A stretch of DNA of 64,000 nucleotides, taken from the NCBI RefSeq assembly GCF_002160825.1, contig NZ_NFLI01000014.1:52804-116803 (forward strand), written 5' to 3'. The notes under the pieces are model-generated. The model saw only the letters and a program-made list of their open reading frames with translations, was not told where the DNA came from and made no database searches. How positions within the stretch are numbered: position 1 is the first letter of the stretch; each line of letters starts with the position of its first letter. Source of the stretch: Lachnoclostridium sp. An131 (GTDB lineage Bacteria; Bacillota; Clostridia; Lachnospirales; Lachnospiraceae). This document shows positions 48,608 to 57,936 of this stretch, one piece after another. The translations under genes and the position numbers were made by a program.

Positions 48608-50488
48608 ATGAACCAATCGGAAGAACACTCCATCAGCATACAGGAACAAAAATCCAAGATCCGTGAACGATATCGAGGCGTAGACCCGGACACACTGGAA
48701 TGCCTCCCTGCTAGGCCACCTGAAAATATCTATGATGAAGACCGTGAATTACGTGTGGCTGTATATGCCAGAGTATCCACTGATGACCCTAGACAAACAT
48801 CTTCTTATGAACTGCAGAAAAATCATTATACGGATTTCGTCAACCGCCATCCCAACTGGAAACTGGTGGAGATCTATGCCGATGAAGGAATTAGTGGCAC
48901 ATCCTTAAATCACCGTGAATCGTTCCTTCGTATGATTGAAGATTGTTATAGGGGAAAGATCGATATGATCATCACTAAAAGCGTTTCCCGATTCGCCAGA
49001 AATATTATGGACTGTATTGGCTATGTCCGGCAGCTGAAAGAACTCAAGCCGCCTATAGGGATTCGCTTTGAAGCGGAGGGGATTTTTACTCTTGATGCGA
49101 ACAGCGAAATGACCCTCTCCTTTATGGCTGCAATGGCGCAGGAAGAAAGTCATAACAAAAGTGAAATTATGAATGCCTCCATTGAAATGCGCTTCAAACG
49201 TGGCATTTTCCTAAAGCCGCCCCTTCTGGGCTATGACGTGAATGAAGATGGCGAATTGGTTATCAATGAAGAAGAAGCAAAAACAGTGCGCCTCATTTTT
49301 TTCATGTACCTGTACGGATATACTTGCCAGCAGATCGCCGATCAGCTGACCGCTTTGAAGCGGCCCACGAAGAAAGGCAATCTGGTCTGGAACCCCGGAA
49401 GTATTTTGCAGATTTTGCAAAACGAAAGGCATTGTGGTGACATTATCGCTCGGAAGACTTGGACTCCCAACTACCTTAACCATAAATCCAAAAAGAATAA
49501 GCAGGATCGAAACCAATATCGTAGATATGGAGACCACGAAGCAATCATCTCCAAGGACGATTTTGTCGCTGTCCAGCATCTGATCCTGAATGCCAAATAT
49601 GGCGCAAAGGGGTTACTCCCGGAACTTCATGTCATTTCAGATGGCGTCCTGAAAGGCTTTGTGGCGGTGAATCCCCGGTGGGCCGGTTTTAAGGCTCCTG
49701 ACTACAACGCAGCGTGTAGAAGTGTTTATGAAGGCAATGACTCTATCGATTCTGCTCTCATGCCTGATGTCGCTCCCGGAGATTTTGATTTGAGAGGATT
49801 TGAAATCACAAGAGCGCAATTTTTAAATCCCCGTGATAAACCTTACATATTGATCACACACAAACTACTAAAATTCAACCTAATTGCGCTCCAAAAATTC
49901 CAGAACATTGATTATATAGAACTTTTAATACACACGGTGGAAGGGTTATTGGCTATCCGGCCCAGCACAAAAGAGAAACGCAATTGCATGAAGTGGTCTA
50001 GACTCTCGGATATAAAGAAAGTCCCTAAAGGAATCGGGAGCGCCGCCTTTATTCCCACGCTATACGAACTCTGTGGTTGGAATCCCAAGTATACATACCG
50101 TTGCCTCGGCCAGTTCCATCAAAAAGGCGAAGAAATGGTGTTGGTTTTCAACTTAAAAGAACCGGAAGTTTTTATTCCTACTTCTGAAGATAGAAATTCA
50201 AATGATACACACCCCAGATCCGATTACTTTGGATCTTCTTCAAAGAGTTTACTGGCCTATCCTGCAGATTGGCGGCACACCTTTGGCAATAATTTTTATC
50301 ACCAATCTCAAGCTGCAGAAATGGCTGCGTTTTCACAAAGCCAAGAATGGAATACGCAGAATGAGGGAGTCCCCTACCACACAGAACATCTTAACGTGAC
50401 GCCACCTGATAAGGCCCGTGAAGAAATCCACCAAATTATTCAAGACATAACACAGGAGGAACCATATGAACGAGTTACTGATCGTTGA
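48608..50488 (+). CDS. Large serine recombinase with an added C-terminal domain
   Basis: A 626-residue recombinase. The catalytic resolvase domain (about 48-200) has YARVSTDD with the nucleophile Ser57 and the arginine-rich TKSVSRFARN. The Recombinase domain follows (about 220-330, GYDVNEDGELVINEEEAKTV in part). Instead of the usual zinc ribbon and coiled coil it has an unusual domain at about 400-520: DYIELLIHTVEGLLAIRPS, GWNPKYTYRCLGQF, VFNLKEPEVFIPT and YPADWRHTFG. The same motifs occur in the protein encoded next. It has an extra 45-residue N-terminal extension. First gene of a five-gene overlapping operon. Confidence 0.93.
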   Translation: MNQSEEHSISIQEQKSKIRERYRGVDPDTLECLPARPPENIYDEDRELRVAVYARVSTDDPRQTSSYELQKNHYTDFVNRHPNWKLVEIYADEGISGTSLNHRESFLRMIEDCYRGKIDMIITKSVSRFARNIMDCIGYVRQLKELKPPIGIRFEAEGIFTLDANSEMTLSFMAAMAQEESHNKSEIMNASIEMRFKRGIFLKPPLLGYDVNEDGELVINEEEAKTVRLIFFMYLYGYTCQQIADQLTALKRPTKKGNLVWNPGSILQILQNERHCGDIIARKTWTPNYLNHKSKKNKQDRNQYRRYGDHEAIISKDDFVAVQHLILNAKYGAKGLLPELHVISDGVLKGFVAVNPRWAGFKAPDYNAACRSVYEGNDSIDSALMPDVAPGDFDLRGFEITRAQFLNPRDKPYILITHKLLKFNLIALQKFQNIDYIELLIHTVEGLLAIRPSTKEKRNCMKWSRLSDIKKVPKGIGSAAFIPTLYELCGWNPKYTYRCLGQFHQKGEEMVLVFNLKEPEVFIPTSEDRNSNDTHPRSDYFGSSSKSLLAYPADWRHTFGNNFYHQSQAAEMAAFSQSQEWNTQNEGVPYHTEHLNVTPPDKAREEIHQIIQDITQEEPYERVTDR

Positions 50489-51146
50489 TAAGCAGCTTAC
50501 CCCAGAGGAAAAGCCTTCCATAAAAAGAGAAATAGAAATTATAGAGGATGATTCCTTTAATTATGACGGCTACCAAGTCGTCCGTGGAGAATTTTTCTCA
50601 CATCTCTACGAACCCTGTATCACTTTTAACAATTTCAAAGTTTATATGAATACAGCATGTATCAAAAAACTTCCCGAAACCGATTATGTGCAGATTCTTG
50701 TCAATCAGGAGAAAAAGAAGCTGGCTGTACGCCCTTGTTCCGAAGAATCCAAGGACTCCTTCCGTTGGTGCAGCGCCACTGCGAAGCGCACACCTAAGCA
50801 GGTTACTTGCCGTGTCTTTTATGGAAAGATCACGGAGTTGATGGGATGGAACCCCAGCTACCGGTATAAGCTGGTGGGGAAGCTGATCCAATCCAACGGG
50901 CAGCTCTTATTTATTTTTGATTTGACAGCGCCGGAAATATTCACCAGAACATCAAAGGACGGTGAAAAAGCACGAACCTCTCGGAAGCCCGTATACCCCT
51001 CCGAATGGGAACATCAATTCGGCGTTCCCGTAGAGGAACATCAAAAATCCCTCCAAATTGATATATTTGACGGGTATGCCTTATTTGGCATGAACGATAA
51101 AAGCACAAAAAATAATATGGAAAGCGAGGATATGACCCATGAGTAA
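50466..51146 (+). CDS. Stand-alone paralogue of the recombinase C-terminal domain (first copy)
   Basis: A 226-residue protein of no named family that I know. It matches the C-terminal domain of the recombinase before it: DYVQILVNQEKKKLAVRPCS with DYIELLI...GLLAIRPS, GWNPSYRYKLVG with GWNPKYTYRCLG, FDLTAPEIF with FNLKEPEVF, and YPSEWEHQFG with YPADWRHTFG. It overlaps the recombinase gene by 23 bp, so the two are co-translated. A partner that binds the recombinase or att DNA is a fair guess. There is no catalytic domain. Confidence 0.85.
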   Translation: MNELLIVDKQLTPEEKPSIKREIEIIEDDSFNYDGYQVVRGEFFSHLYEPCITFNNFKVYMNTACIKKLPETDYVQILVNQEKKKLAVRPCSEESKDSFRWCSATAKRTPKQVTCRVFYGKITELMGWNPSYRYKLVGKLIQSNGQLLFIFDLTAPEIFTRTSKDGEKARTSRKPVYPSEWEHQFGVPVEEHQKSLQIDIFDGYALFGMNDKSTKNNMESEDMTHE

Positions 51147-51531
51147 CTGTACTGATTCCTTACCAATTATCTGCATTGACTTCAAAAAGAGTCGTTTTCG
51201 CATTCATAAAAACACACTCCGAATGCTTGGAAATCCCGATTATATCCAACTGTTAGTCAATCCACACGAAAACATTCTGGCTATCAAACGCTCCATCCGT
51301 GAGGATCGATTAGCGCATTTTGTGCAGTTAGAACGTTTCCCTGCCAAGAATAGCTACGAACTGTATAGCAACAGCCTCGCCTCTACCCTTCTTCAAAACA
51401 ACCAGCATTTGCATCACGGCAGTTCGTATCGCTTCTACGGATCACTAAACACAACGCATGGGATCGCACTGTTTTGCCTGAACAACGCTGTTCCCATTTC
51501 TCCAAATGAGTGTGAAGAGGTGGCTATATGA
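51139..51531 (+). CDS. Stand-alone paralogue of the recombinase C-terminal domain (second, shorter copy)
   Basis: A 130-residue protein with the same core in reduced form: DYIQLLVNPHENILAIKRS, then SYRFYGSLNTTHGIALFCLN where the others have the GWNP...VFDL stretch. The GWNP motif itself is lost. It overlaps the neighbours by 8 bp upstream and 4 bp downstream. Together with the previous gene it suggests that this domain works as separate subunits as well as fused to the recombinase. Confidence 0.8.
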   Translation: MSNCTDSLPIICIDFKKSRFRIHKNTLRMLGNPDYIQLLVNPHENILAIKRSIREDRLAHFVQLERFPAKNSYELYSNSLASTLLQNNQHLHHGSSYRFYGSLNTTHGIALFCLNNAVPISPNECEEVAI

Positions 51532-52472
51532 AAGTAGGTTATAGTCCCGTCTTAAAGATCGATCCAGAATTTAAAAGCCTCATGCACCCGCTCTCTGAGA
51601 AAGAATTTCTTTCACTTCGAGAGAATATTTTAGATGGCGGAACCACCTATTCCATTGCGGCGTGGAATGAATATCTAATTGATGGATATGAACGATACAT
51701 GATATGCCGTCAGGAAAATATACCCTACCACGTACACCGCATAGGTTTTAGCTGCCGTGAACATGCGATCACTTGGATCTGTCGTGAGCAATTAAAAAAA
51801 GGAAATCTCACCAATGAGCGATACCGATACCTCATCGGGAAACGATATGAAACAGAACGTATTGTACGCAACGATTCCGGCACGGAACCCAGCCAGCAAA
51901 CCAGTCATAGCAAGTTGCAGAATACAAACAGCTATCGCACAGCGCTCAAATTAGGAGAAGAATATTCGCTTTCACATAATACAGTTTATAAATATGGAGT
52001 ATATTCCAGAATGGTAGATATCATTATGGAAAAAGATGCGGATCTGGCACAGAAAATTCTATCTGGTAAATTGCGTGTTTCACACGACAATATTATAGAA
52101 TTATCCAGATTGCCGCAGGAGAATATTAAAAGGTTAAACAAGACCCTCTCCAAAGAAGGGATTGACCATATTGTCATCTCCGATATCCTCCGTGGATTTC
52201 AATGGAAGCGGGTTGTGGAACCTCGCACCAAAACCATCCCTCAAGAGGAGATCCCAATAAAACAAATGCCGCAATTCGACCCTAACGCAGCTCCTTCCAG
52301 CTTGGCATATACGATGCCATCATGGGAAGGAACAATAAAAAGAATCCGCAATGAGACGGATTTCCAAATTGTCAGCGAAGACGTAAAAAACAAATTGGCT
52401 TTCCAGATCCGACAGCTACAGAATACACTTGATACACTATCAAAGAAGATGGAGGATAACAGCAATGAATGA
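51528..52472 (+). CDS. ParB/Spo0J-like protein
   Basis: A 314-residue protein with a ParB N-terminal fold (about 10-75: LSEKEFLSLRENILDGG, then YLIDGYERYMICRQENIPY) and a HTH-like central part (about 145-165, SLSHNTVYKYGVY). The family binds DNA and often CTP. Here it most likely acts in partition or DNA organisation for the excised element, or helps the recombinase. It overlaps the previous gene by 4 bp and the next by 8 bp. Confidence 0.82.
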   Translation: MKVGYSPVLKIDPEFKSLMHPLSEKEFLSLRENILDGGTTYSIAAWNEYLIDGYERYMICRQENIPYHVHRIGFSCREHAITWICREQLKKGNLTNERYRYLIGKRYETERIVRNDSGTEPSQQTSHSKLQNTNSYRTALKLGEEYSLSHNTVYKYGVYSRMVDIIMEKDADLAQKILSGKLRVSHDNIIELSRLPQENIKRLNKTLSKEGIDHIVISDILRGFQWKRVVEPRTKTIPQEEIPIKQMPQFDPNAAPSSLAYTMPSWEGTIKRIRNETDFQIVSEDVKNKLAFQIRQLQNTLDTLSKKMEDNSNE

Positions 52473-53355
52473 CCTTTCAAAATATGTGCCAAACGTATTT
52501 TTTGAACAGATTCCTATTAATAACCTTGTTTCCAGTCAGGAATATCAGCGCAACCTTTCAATTAAACACGTTCAAAAGGCAGCAGCGAATTTCGATCTCT
52601 ATCAGATCAATCCCGTAAAAGTCAGCCGGAGGGATAATATCAATTACGTTTTCAACGGCCAGCATACGATTGAGATTGTCGCTCTAGTGTCCGGTTCCCG
52701 TGAGACTCCTGTTTGGTGCATGGTTTATGATGATCTGGAATATCAGCATGAAGCGGATATTTTTGCAAACCAGATGAAGTATGTAAAGCCCCTGCTTCCC
52801 TACGAAATCTTCATGGCAAGCATAGAGGCTGGAAGCGACAAACATATCCTGATAAAAGATTTAGTGGAATCCTTCGGCCTGGAAATCGGTTCAAATTCAT
52901 CTCCTGGGAGCATCTGTGCGATTTCCACTTTGGTGGAACTCTATGATAAATACGGCTATGATCTTCTCCAACACACCCTTGCATTGTGTATTGGCACATG
53001 GGAAGGAAGCCAGCATTCATTCAGTTCCAATATGCTCAAAGCTGTTGCCCGACTTCTCTACGTTTACGGGGATTCCTTAAAAGATGATGTATTCAAAGAT
53101 AAAGTCGGACGAATCTCTGTGAAGGAGATAATCCGCTCCGCAAAAGACCGCAGGGCAGGCTCCCTCGGCTATGCGGAAGCACTCCTGCTCTACTACAATA
53201 AAAAAATGAAATTCCCATTGAAACTGGAATATTTGTATAGCAGAAAGCCTCCCCAGAATATTTCCCTAACCTCGGAAGTTCCTATGGAAGACTATGAAAA
53301 TGAAGAAAGCGAAGATGATCCAGAATCCAGTCAATTAGAATTGTTCCAATCGTAA
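52465..53355 (+). CDS. ParB-like domain protein (DUF6551-like)
   Basis: A 296-residue protein beginning at ATG 52465 after GGAGG. The N-terminal part follows the ParB/sulfiredoxin pattern: PINNLVSSQEYQRNLSIKHV, then INPVKVSRRD and VFNGQHTIEIV (GQHT where ParB has GxxR). A long helical part follows and the tail is acidic. Similar proteins are labelled DUF6551 in Clostridia mobile elements (recalled). It ends the plus-strand operon and faces two recombinase genes. Confidence 0.75.
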   Translation: MNDLSKYVPNVFFEQIPINNLVSSQEYQRNLSIKHVQKAAANFDLYQINPVKVSRRDNINYVFNGQHTIEIVALVSGSRETPVWCMVYDDLEYQHEADIFANQMKYVKPLLPYEIFMASIEAGSDKHILIKDLVESFGLEIGSNSSPGSICAISTLVELYDKYGYDLLQHTLALCIGTWEGSQHSFSSNMLKAVARLLYVYGDSLKDDVFKDKVGRISVKEIIRSAKDRRAGSLGYAEALLLYYNKKMKFPLKLEYLYSRKPPQNISLTSEVPMEDYENEESEDDPESSQLELFQS

Positions 53356-53363
53356 AAGCCTTC

Positions 53364-53392
53364 GGTGCCCTGCCCATTTTAGGCAGGGTACC
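53364..53392. terminator. Hairpin between convergent operons
   Basis: GGTGCCCTGCC (53364-53374) pairs with GGCAGGGTACC (53382-53392), 7-nt loop. No good T-run on either strand, so it may be a weak terminator. Confidence 0.55.
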
Positions 53393-53395
53393 ACT

Positions 53396-54784
53396 CTATA
53401 CGCATACCGTTTCCCGGCTGCCATCCATAAATGTAAATTCATATTTTTTTATCCCTTTTATAATAACCATCTGTATCACCAGCTGGGCTAATTCCGGTAC
53501 ATAACATTCTAATTCCGGTTGCTCAGATAAATCTAAGAACTGTTTCGCACGTAATCTTTCCAGCGCATTCCCAGTTTCTATGGTATCCTTCCACCGAGGG
53601 ATGAGGATTTCTTTATGCTTCATCAGCATGTTGTATGCCTTCACAAATCCCAATTCCAAATCACTCTGGCTTACAAATCCATTGACACAGGTTACCTTCC
53701 CATTCGTCATATGGTTTTTGCACTGCCACTGCATAATCCCCCTGCTTCTCCATGTATGTCTGGTATACGGTGATCCGCACTCCCCACAGAAAATCCTAGA
53801 GGTAAAGGGATTGCACTCACGGCCGTACCCGTATCCTTTCAACCCGTGTTCTTTTACGAATTCCTCTCGGCGGGCAAATTCCAGCTGGACGGCATTCCAT
53901 GTTTCTTTATCAATAATACCGATATGGCTGCCTTTCACATAAACCTGCGTAACCTCTCCATGATTTTTCACTTGCTTTTTGGTAAGGAAATCGGCGGTAT
54001 AGGATTTCTGCAACAAGGCATCCCCCATATGCTTTTCGTTTTTCAAGATGTTAATTACTGTAGAAGGATACCATTTCTTCGCTCCCATGCACCCTTCGAT
54101 CCCTTCATCTTCCAGTCCTTTTGCAATCTCCTGTGGGCTATGGCCCCAAAGGAATTCCCGGTAAATCCGCCGTACGATTTTTGCCTCTCGCTCATTGATG
54201 ACCAGTTTGCCATCCACCTTATCATAGCCCAAGAACTTATGCGTATTTACGTGCATCTCACCCTTTTTGAATTTGGATCGTATACCCCATTTGCAGTTCT
54301 CAGAAATGTTCCTCGACTCATCCTGTGCTAAAGAACTTAATATCGTAAACAATAACTCTCCGGAAGAATCCAGTGTATTGATATGCTCTTTTTCAAATAG
54401 TATCCCAATCCCCAGATTTTTCAGCATCCTCGAATATTGTAAGCAATCCTGCGTGTTTCTGGCGAATCGGCTAATGGATTTGGTGATCACCATATCAATC
54501 TTTCCAGTTTCGCAATCAGAAATCATCCGTCTAAACTGCTCTCTTTTCTTTATATTTGTTCCGCTAATCCCCTCATCGGCGTATATACCTGCCATTTCAT
54601 AATTAGGATGGTCGCTAATGTAGCGGGTGTAGTATTCCACCTGTGCCTCAAAACTATGAAGCTGATCTTCCTGATCCGTAGATACCCTGCAGTAAGCAGC
54701 CACCTTAAGTTTCTTCTCAGCCCTGTTCTTTCCTTTTAGCTCGTTCCGGCTTTTTGCAGGAATAACTGTAATGTTTCGTGCCAT
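53396..54784 (-). CDS. Large serine recombinase with zinc ribbon
   Basis: A 462-residue recombinase. Catalytic domain: YCRVSTDQ with Ser35 and TKSISRFARNTQDC. The Recombinase domain follows (about 160-270), and a zinc ribbon FCGECGSPYTRH...CKNH (about 350-385) supports DNA binding. It is shorter than most phage integrases and lacks a clear long coiled coil. ATG at 54784 has AAGGAAGG. Its first 68 bp overlap the 3' end of the previous recombinase gene, so the two are co-translated. Confidence 0.93.
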   Translation of the reverse strand: MARNITVIPAKSRNELKGKNRAEKKLKVAAYCRVSTDQEDQLHSFEAQVEYYTRYISDHPNYEMAGIYADEGISGTNIKKREQFRRMISDCETGKIDMVITKSISRFARNTQDCLQYSRMLKNLGIGILFEKEHINTLDSSGELLFTILSSLAQDESRNISENCKWGIRSKFKKGEMHVNTHKFLGYDKVDGKLVINEREAKIVRRIYREFLWGHSPQEIAKGLEDEGIEGCMGAKKWYPSTVINILKNEKHMGDALLQKSYTADFLTKKQVKNHGEVTQVYVKGSHIGIIDKETWNAVQLEFARREEFVKEHGLKGYGYGRECNPFTSRIFCGECGSPYTRHTWRSRGIMQWQCKNHMTNGKVTCVNGFVSQSDLELGFVKAYNMLMKHKEILIPRWKDTIETGNALERLRAKQFLDLSEQPELECYVPELAQLVIQMVIIKGIKKYEFTFMDGSRETVCV

Positions 54785-56231
54785 TTCTGCCCTTCCTTTC
54801 CTTGATGTAAATCGCTTTCCGTATTGGCATGAAAGCCTGCACTACTCGATCAGGAATCCTAACTCCTTCACAGTAAGCTACGCCTTTCCGCTTTCTGCCA
54901 TTACACTCCCATACAATGTCCCCATGCTTTTTAATGTGCCGCACCAGCCTGCTTCCGCACTCGGCGCAGAAAATGCTGCGGTAATAAGGATAATTTTCTT
55001 CCGTAAGTTCCGGAACCTCCCGGACAAATTCTTTCTTCTTATGCCGCCGACTCCATGAAGACTCTTTGGTATAGGAAAATTCTTTTATGGATTTGCGGCT
55101 ATCCTTTATGCTGATGTAAATATTTCCATCAAATTTCCATTGCCGAACCGCCGTATCCGGAACGTGGATGCCGGTACAAAAGTCTTTCCCATGACGTCTT
55201 CTTCCTGAGCAATCCCAACTCATGCGGTTCCCATTACTGTAAATGCGGTGCGTAAGAGGACTTCCGCATTTCGCACAGAAAAGATGGCCTTTATATGGAT
55301 AATTTTCTTCCGTCACCTCCCGAATCTGGCAATCCATATCCAAATAGTCTCGCTTCTTCTTTCTGGCCTCCTGCGCCTTATCCCAAAGCTGCCTTGACAC
55401 GATAGGCGGATGGTCGTCTTCAATATACCAAGCGTCCACCTCTCCCCGGTTCCTTACCAGTTTGCGTTCCTCATTCACATAATTTTTGTGCATGATATAA
55501 TCGCCTTTATAAATCTCATTTTCCAGAATCCGTTTCACCGTGCTTTCCACCCATCCAGCGCCTTTATCCGTTTTTACGCCTGCAGCGTTCATTTCATCCG
55601 CTATTTTGGAAAGCGAATACCCTTCTGCAGCCATCTCGTAGATTTTTACGATCCACTTGGCTTGCTCTGTATCCGGAACGAACTCGCCTTTTTCATTTTT
55701 GGTATACCCAAAACAACGCTCTAGATACTGAACAGGAATCCCCTGTTCATATTTTCGCTGATATACCATCTTCGCCCCAATACTGCCGCTCTCGCTTTCT
55801 GCCTGTGCAAAGGCCGCCAGAATGGTGAGCATCAGCTCTCCCTGCGAAGACAAGGTATTGATGTTCTGAAGTTCAAAAAAAATACCGACATTGAGTTCCT
55901 TAAGCTCTCTGGAAACCTTTAGGACAATGGCGGTATTTCTTGCAAACCGTGATACGGATTTTGTGTATATCAGATCAATCTTTCCGTTTCTGGCATCCAT
56001 AAGCATCTTCTGAAGGCCGGGACGCTTTTCTTTATAACCGGAAATGGCGAAATCATAATAGACACCTGCGTATTCATACTCTGGATTCGATTGGATCAGA
56101 TTTTCATAGTATGCGATCTGGTTTTCCAATGAGTTCTCCTGCTCCAGCGCATCTGTGGAAACACGGCAGTATGCACATACTTTTTTTCGATAGCCTTTCG
56201 ATGATCTGGCTTCCAATACTTGAATTTCCAT
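54717..56231 (-). CDS. Large serine recombinase with two zinc ribbons
   Basis: A 504-residue recombinase: YCRVSTDA with Ser25 and TKSVSRFARNTAI, then the Recombinase domain. The C-terminal half holds two similar zinc-ribbon units: TEENYPYKGHLFCAKCGSPL ending in CTGIHVPD, and TEENYPYYRSIFCAECGSRL ending in CEGVRIPD. Such an internal repeat is unusual. I start at ATG 56231 with AAAGGAG upstream; the frame to 56309 is not supported. It is the first of two co-translated recombinases after the lysis module. Confidence 0.93.
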   Translation of the reverse strand: MEIQVLEARSSKGYRKKVCAYCRVSTDALEQENSLENQIAYYENLIQSNPEYEYAGVYYDFAISGYKEKRPGLQKMLMDARNGKIDLIYTKSVSRFARNTAIVLKVSRELKELNVGIFFELQNINTLSSQGELMLTILAAFAQAESESGSIGAKMVYQRKYEQGIPVQYLERCFGYTKNEKGEFVPDTEQAKWIVKIYEMAAEGYSLSKIADEMNAAGVKTDKGAGWVESTVKRILENEIYKGDYIMHKNYVNEERKLVRNRGEVDAWYIEDDHPPIVSRQLWDKAQEARKKKRDYLDMDCQIREVTEENYPYKGHLFCAKCGSPLTHRIYSNGNRMSWDCSGRRRHGKDFCTGIHVPDTAVRQWKFDGNIYISIKDSRKSIKEFSYTKESSWSRRHKKKEFVREVPELTEENYPYYRSIFCAECGSRLVRHIKKHGDIVWECNGRKRKGVAYCEGVRIPDRVVQAFMPIRKAIYIKERKGRNGTKHYSYSCKKPERAKRKEQG

Positions 56232-56333
56232 AAGCTGCTCCTTTCCTTTTGGTAGTCTATCTATCACTCTAAACGCCAAGAATAGCAAGTAAAATATCGT
56301 ACCGTCCACCTTTCAGTTATTGGCATTACCGCA

Positions 56334-56370
56334 CAAAAAATTGCCCACGGAAGCCGAAGCCTCCGTGGGG
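56334..56370 (-). terminator. Terminator after the prophage lysis genes
   Basis: CCCACGGA (56344-56351) pairs with TCCGTGGG (56362-56369), extended inside by AGCC/GGCT-type pairs. It runs into AATTTTTTG on the minus strand. Confidence 0.9.
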
Positions 56371-56378
56371 ATCGTTAC

Positions 56379-57320
56379 TCATACTCTCTTCGCATAATCA
56401 AGGGAAATCCACCCAGCACCGCTCTTGAGTTTACCCCAGCCTGCGGTGGAACCCGTACCGGATTTGACCTCGGTAATCGTGAATACGCCTTTCCCCGTAT
56501 ATTTTCCGGTCTTGGCATAATTCGTTCCGGGGCCTTTACGAATATTCAGATCCGTTGCGCTGACCTTTACCAGAAATGGCGTTCCTGCCCCGCCAGATGC
56601 AGTCTGCTTTCCGGTGTAAACTACCTTCCCGCTCTCATCATATACGGAATATCCCGCATTGGAATCCGCACATCTCTTGGCGTTATCCAGATTGTTGAAA
56701 GCCCCCTTCTGGCTCTTAGCATCCGACCAGCTTTTGCGGACACGATATAAAACAGAAGTTCCAGAACCAGAAGAAGATCCTCCCAGTGCTGCCGTTACCT
56801 TAGAGGCCAGATCCCCAAGGCGGGAATACAGCCAATCTCCCGGACAGGATTTATTGGCAAACCAGCGATGGACAGTCAGCACCATCTCATCGGACTTCGG
56901 AGAATAATTCAGCGTCGTATTCTTATCTCCCAGCCAGAGAAGTTTCTTCTTCCCATTTCGTTTGCAGATATCCGTACACAGCTTCACGAGGGAACTGTAA
57001 ACAGCAGTGGTCATTGCGTAGGGATCTTTTAAATCACTGGCGCACTCAATGGTGACGGCCCTCTGGTCATTTTCTCTGCTGGAAGAACACCATGAGCGGT
57101 TCTTTTCCTCCACGCAAAGGGCGATCTTTCCGTCTTTTCCAATGCCATAGTTACAGCTTGCCTCCACAGACGGGCTGGTAAAGCATCCGCAGATACTCTC
57201 TGCTGTCAGCTGGCCGACCACACAGTGGGGCGTGATCCGGTCAATGGAATGTGTTCTCTGCCCGGAATGATTCGGACTAAGTTTGGTGTAAGATACCAGT
57301 GAACTGTTTGTGTAAGCCAT
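56379..57320 (-). CDS. Phage endolysin: N-acetylmuramoyl-L-alanine amidase with SH3 domain
   Basis: A 313-residue lysin. The N-terminal Amidase_2 domain (about 1-170) contains RITPHCVVGQ, YGIGKDGKI and VHRWFANKSCPGDW, with His and Cys residues at the zinc and catalytic positions. A linker repeat (YRVRKSWSDAKSQKGAFNN, about 190-245) follows, and then a C-terminal SH3-type wall-binding domain (LNIRKGPGTNYAKTGKYTG). It cuts peptidoglycan after holin release. It starts 2 bp after the holin gene. Confidence 0.92.
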   Translation of the reverse strand: MAYTNSSLVSYTKLSPNHSGQRTHSIDRITPHCVVGQLTAESICGCFTSPSVEASCNYGIGKDGKIALCVEEKNRSWCSSSRENDQRAVTIECASDLKDPYAMTTAVYSSLVKLCTDICKRNGKKKLLWLGDKNTTLNYSPKSDEMVLTVHRWFANKSCPGDWLYSRLGDLASKVTAALGGSSSGSGTSVLYRVRKSWSDAKSQKGAFNNLDNAKRCADSNAGYSVYDESGKVVYTGKQTASGGAGTPFLVKVSATDLNIRKGPGTNYAKTGKYTGKGVFTITEVKSGTGSTAGWGKLKSGAGWISLDYAKRV

Positions 57321-57322
57321 AA

Positions 57323-57736
57323 TTATTCCTCCTCTTTCTCTGCTCTGTCATGGAGCTGCTCTAATACCGTTTTGATCTTTTCCGGGATAGGAAGTCCCAG
57401 ATGTCCCGCATTCTCCAGCAGGCTCACGCCTTCATTGGAGATGTAGAAAAAGATGACCGCTGTCCGTAAGACTGCTCCCGTGCCGATCACCTGCACATCG
57501 ATGATGTTCGCAATCCCGACCAGCAAGAAGATCAGCACTTTACGGAAGATTCCCTTAAAGCCGACTGCGCTGGATAACTTTCTGTCGATGATGGCGCACA
57601 TCACACCTGTGATGTAGTCAATTACCACAAATGCAATGAGCGCATACAACAGCCCGTCACAGCCGCCGAGAAAATATCCTAGCCAGCCGCCCACAGCGGT
57701 AAAAATGAGTTGAATAGTGTTCCAAAATTCTTTCAT
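57323..57736 (-). CDS. Phage holin
   Basis: A 137-residue membrane protein of the phage/toxin-secretion holin family. Four hydrophobic stretches lie at about 5-25, 30-48, 65-85 and 92-105, and the family pattern is YALIAFVVIDYITGVMCAI with KLSSAVGFKGIFRKV. The C-terminal tail is charged. ATG at 57736 has AGAGAGG 8 bases upstream; the longer open frame has no such site. Works with the amidase that follows. Confidence 0.92.
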   Translation of the reverse strand: MKEFWNTIQLIFTAVGGWLGYFLGGCDGLLYALIAFVVIDYITGVMCAIIDRKLSSAVGFKGIFRKVLIFLLVGIANIIDVQVIGTGAVLRTAVIFFYISNEGVSLLENAGHLGLPIPEKIKTVLEQLHDRAEKEEE

Positions 57737-57936
57737 TACAAATACCTCTCTTTCGTTCCATAAGAAAAGACGCCCTTCTCTGAGCGCCCGCCTGTAGGTT
57801 CTATATGAAGTGTCTAAGCTGCACAATCTCCATTGATGAGATTTGTGCGGTTTATGGCACAGAATCAGGTTGCTATTCCTGCCGAATAGAGTGATAAATA
57901 CAATCACCAAAAGCCATTGGCAGGAAGGAGGAAAAA

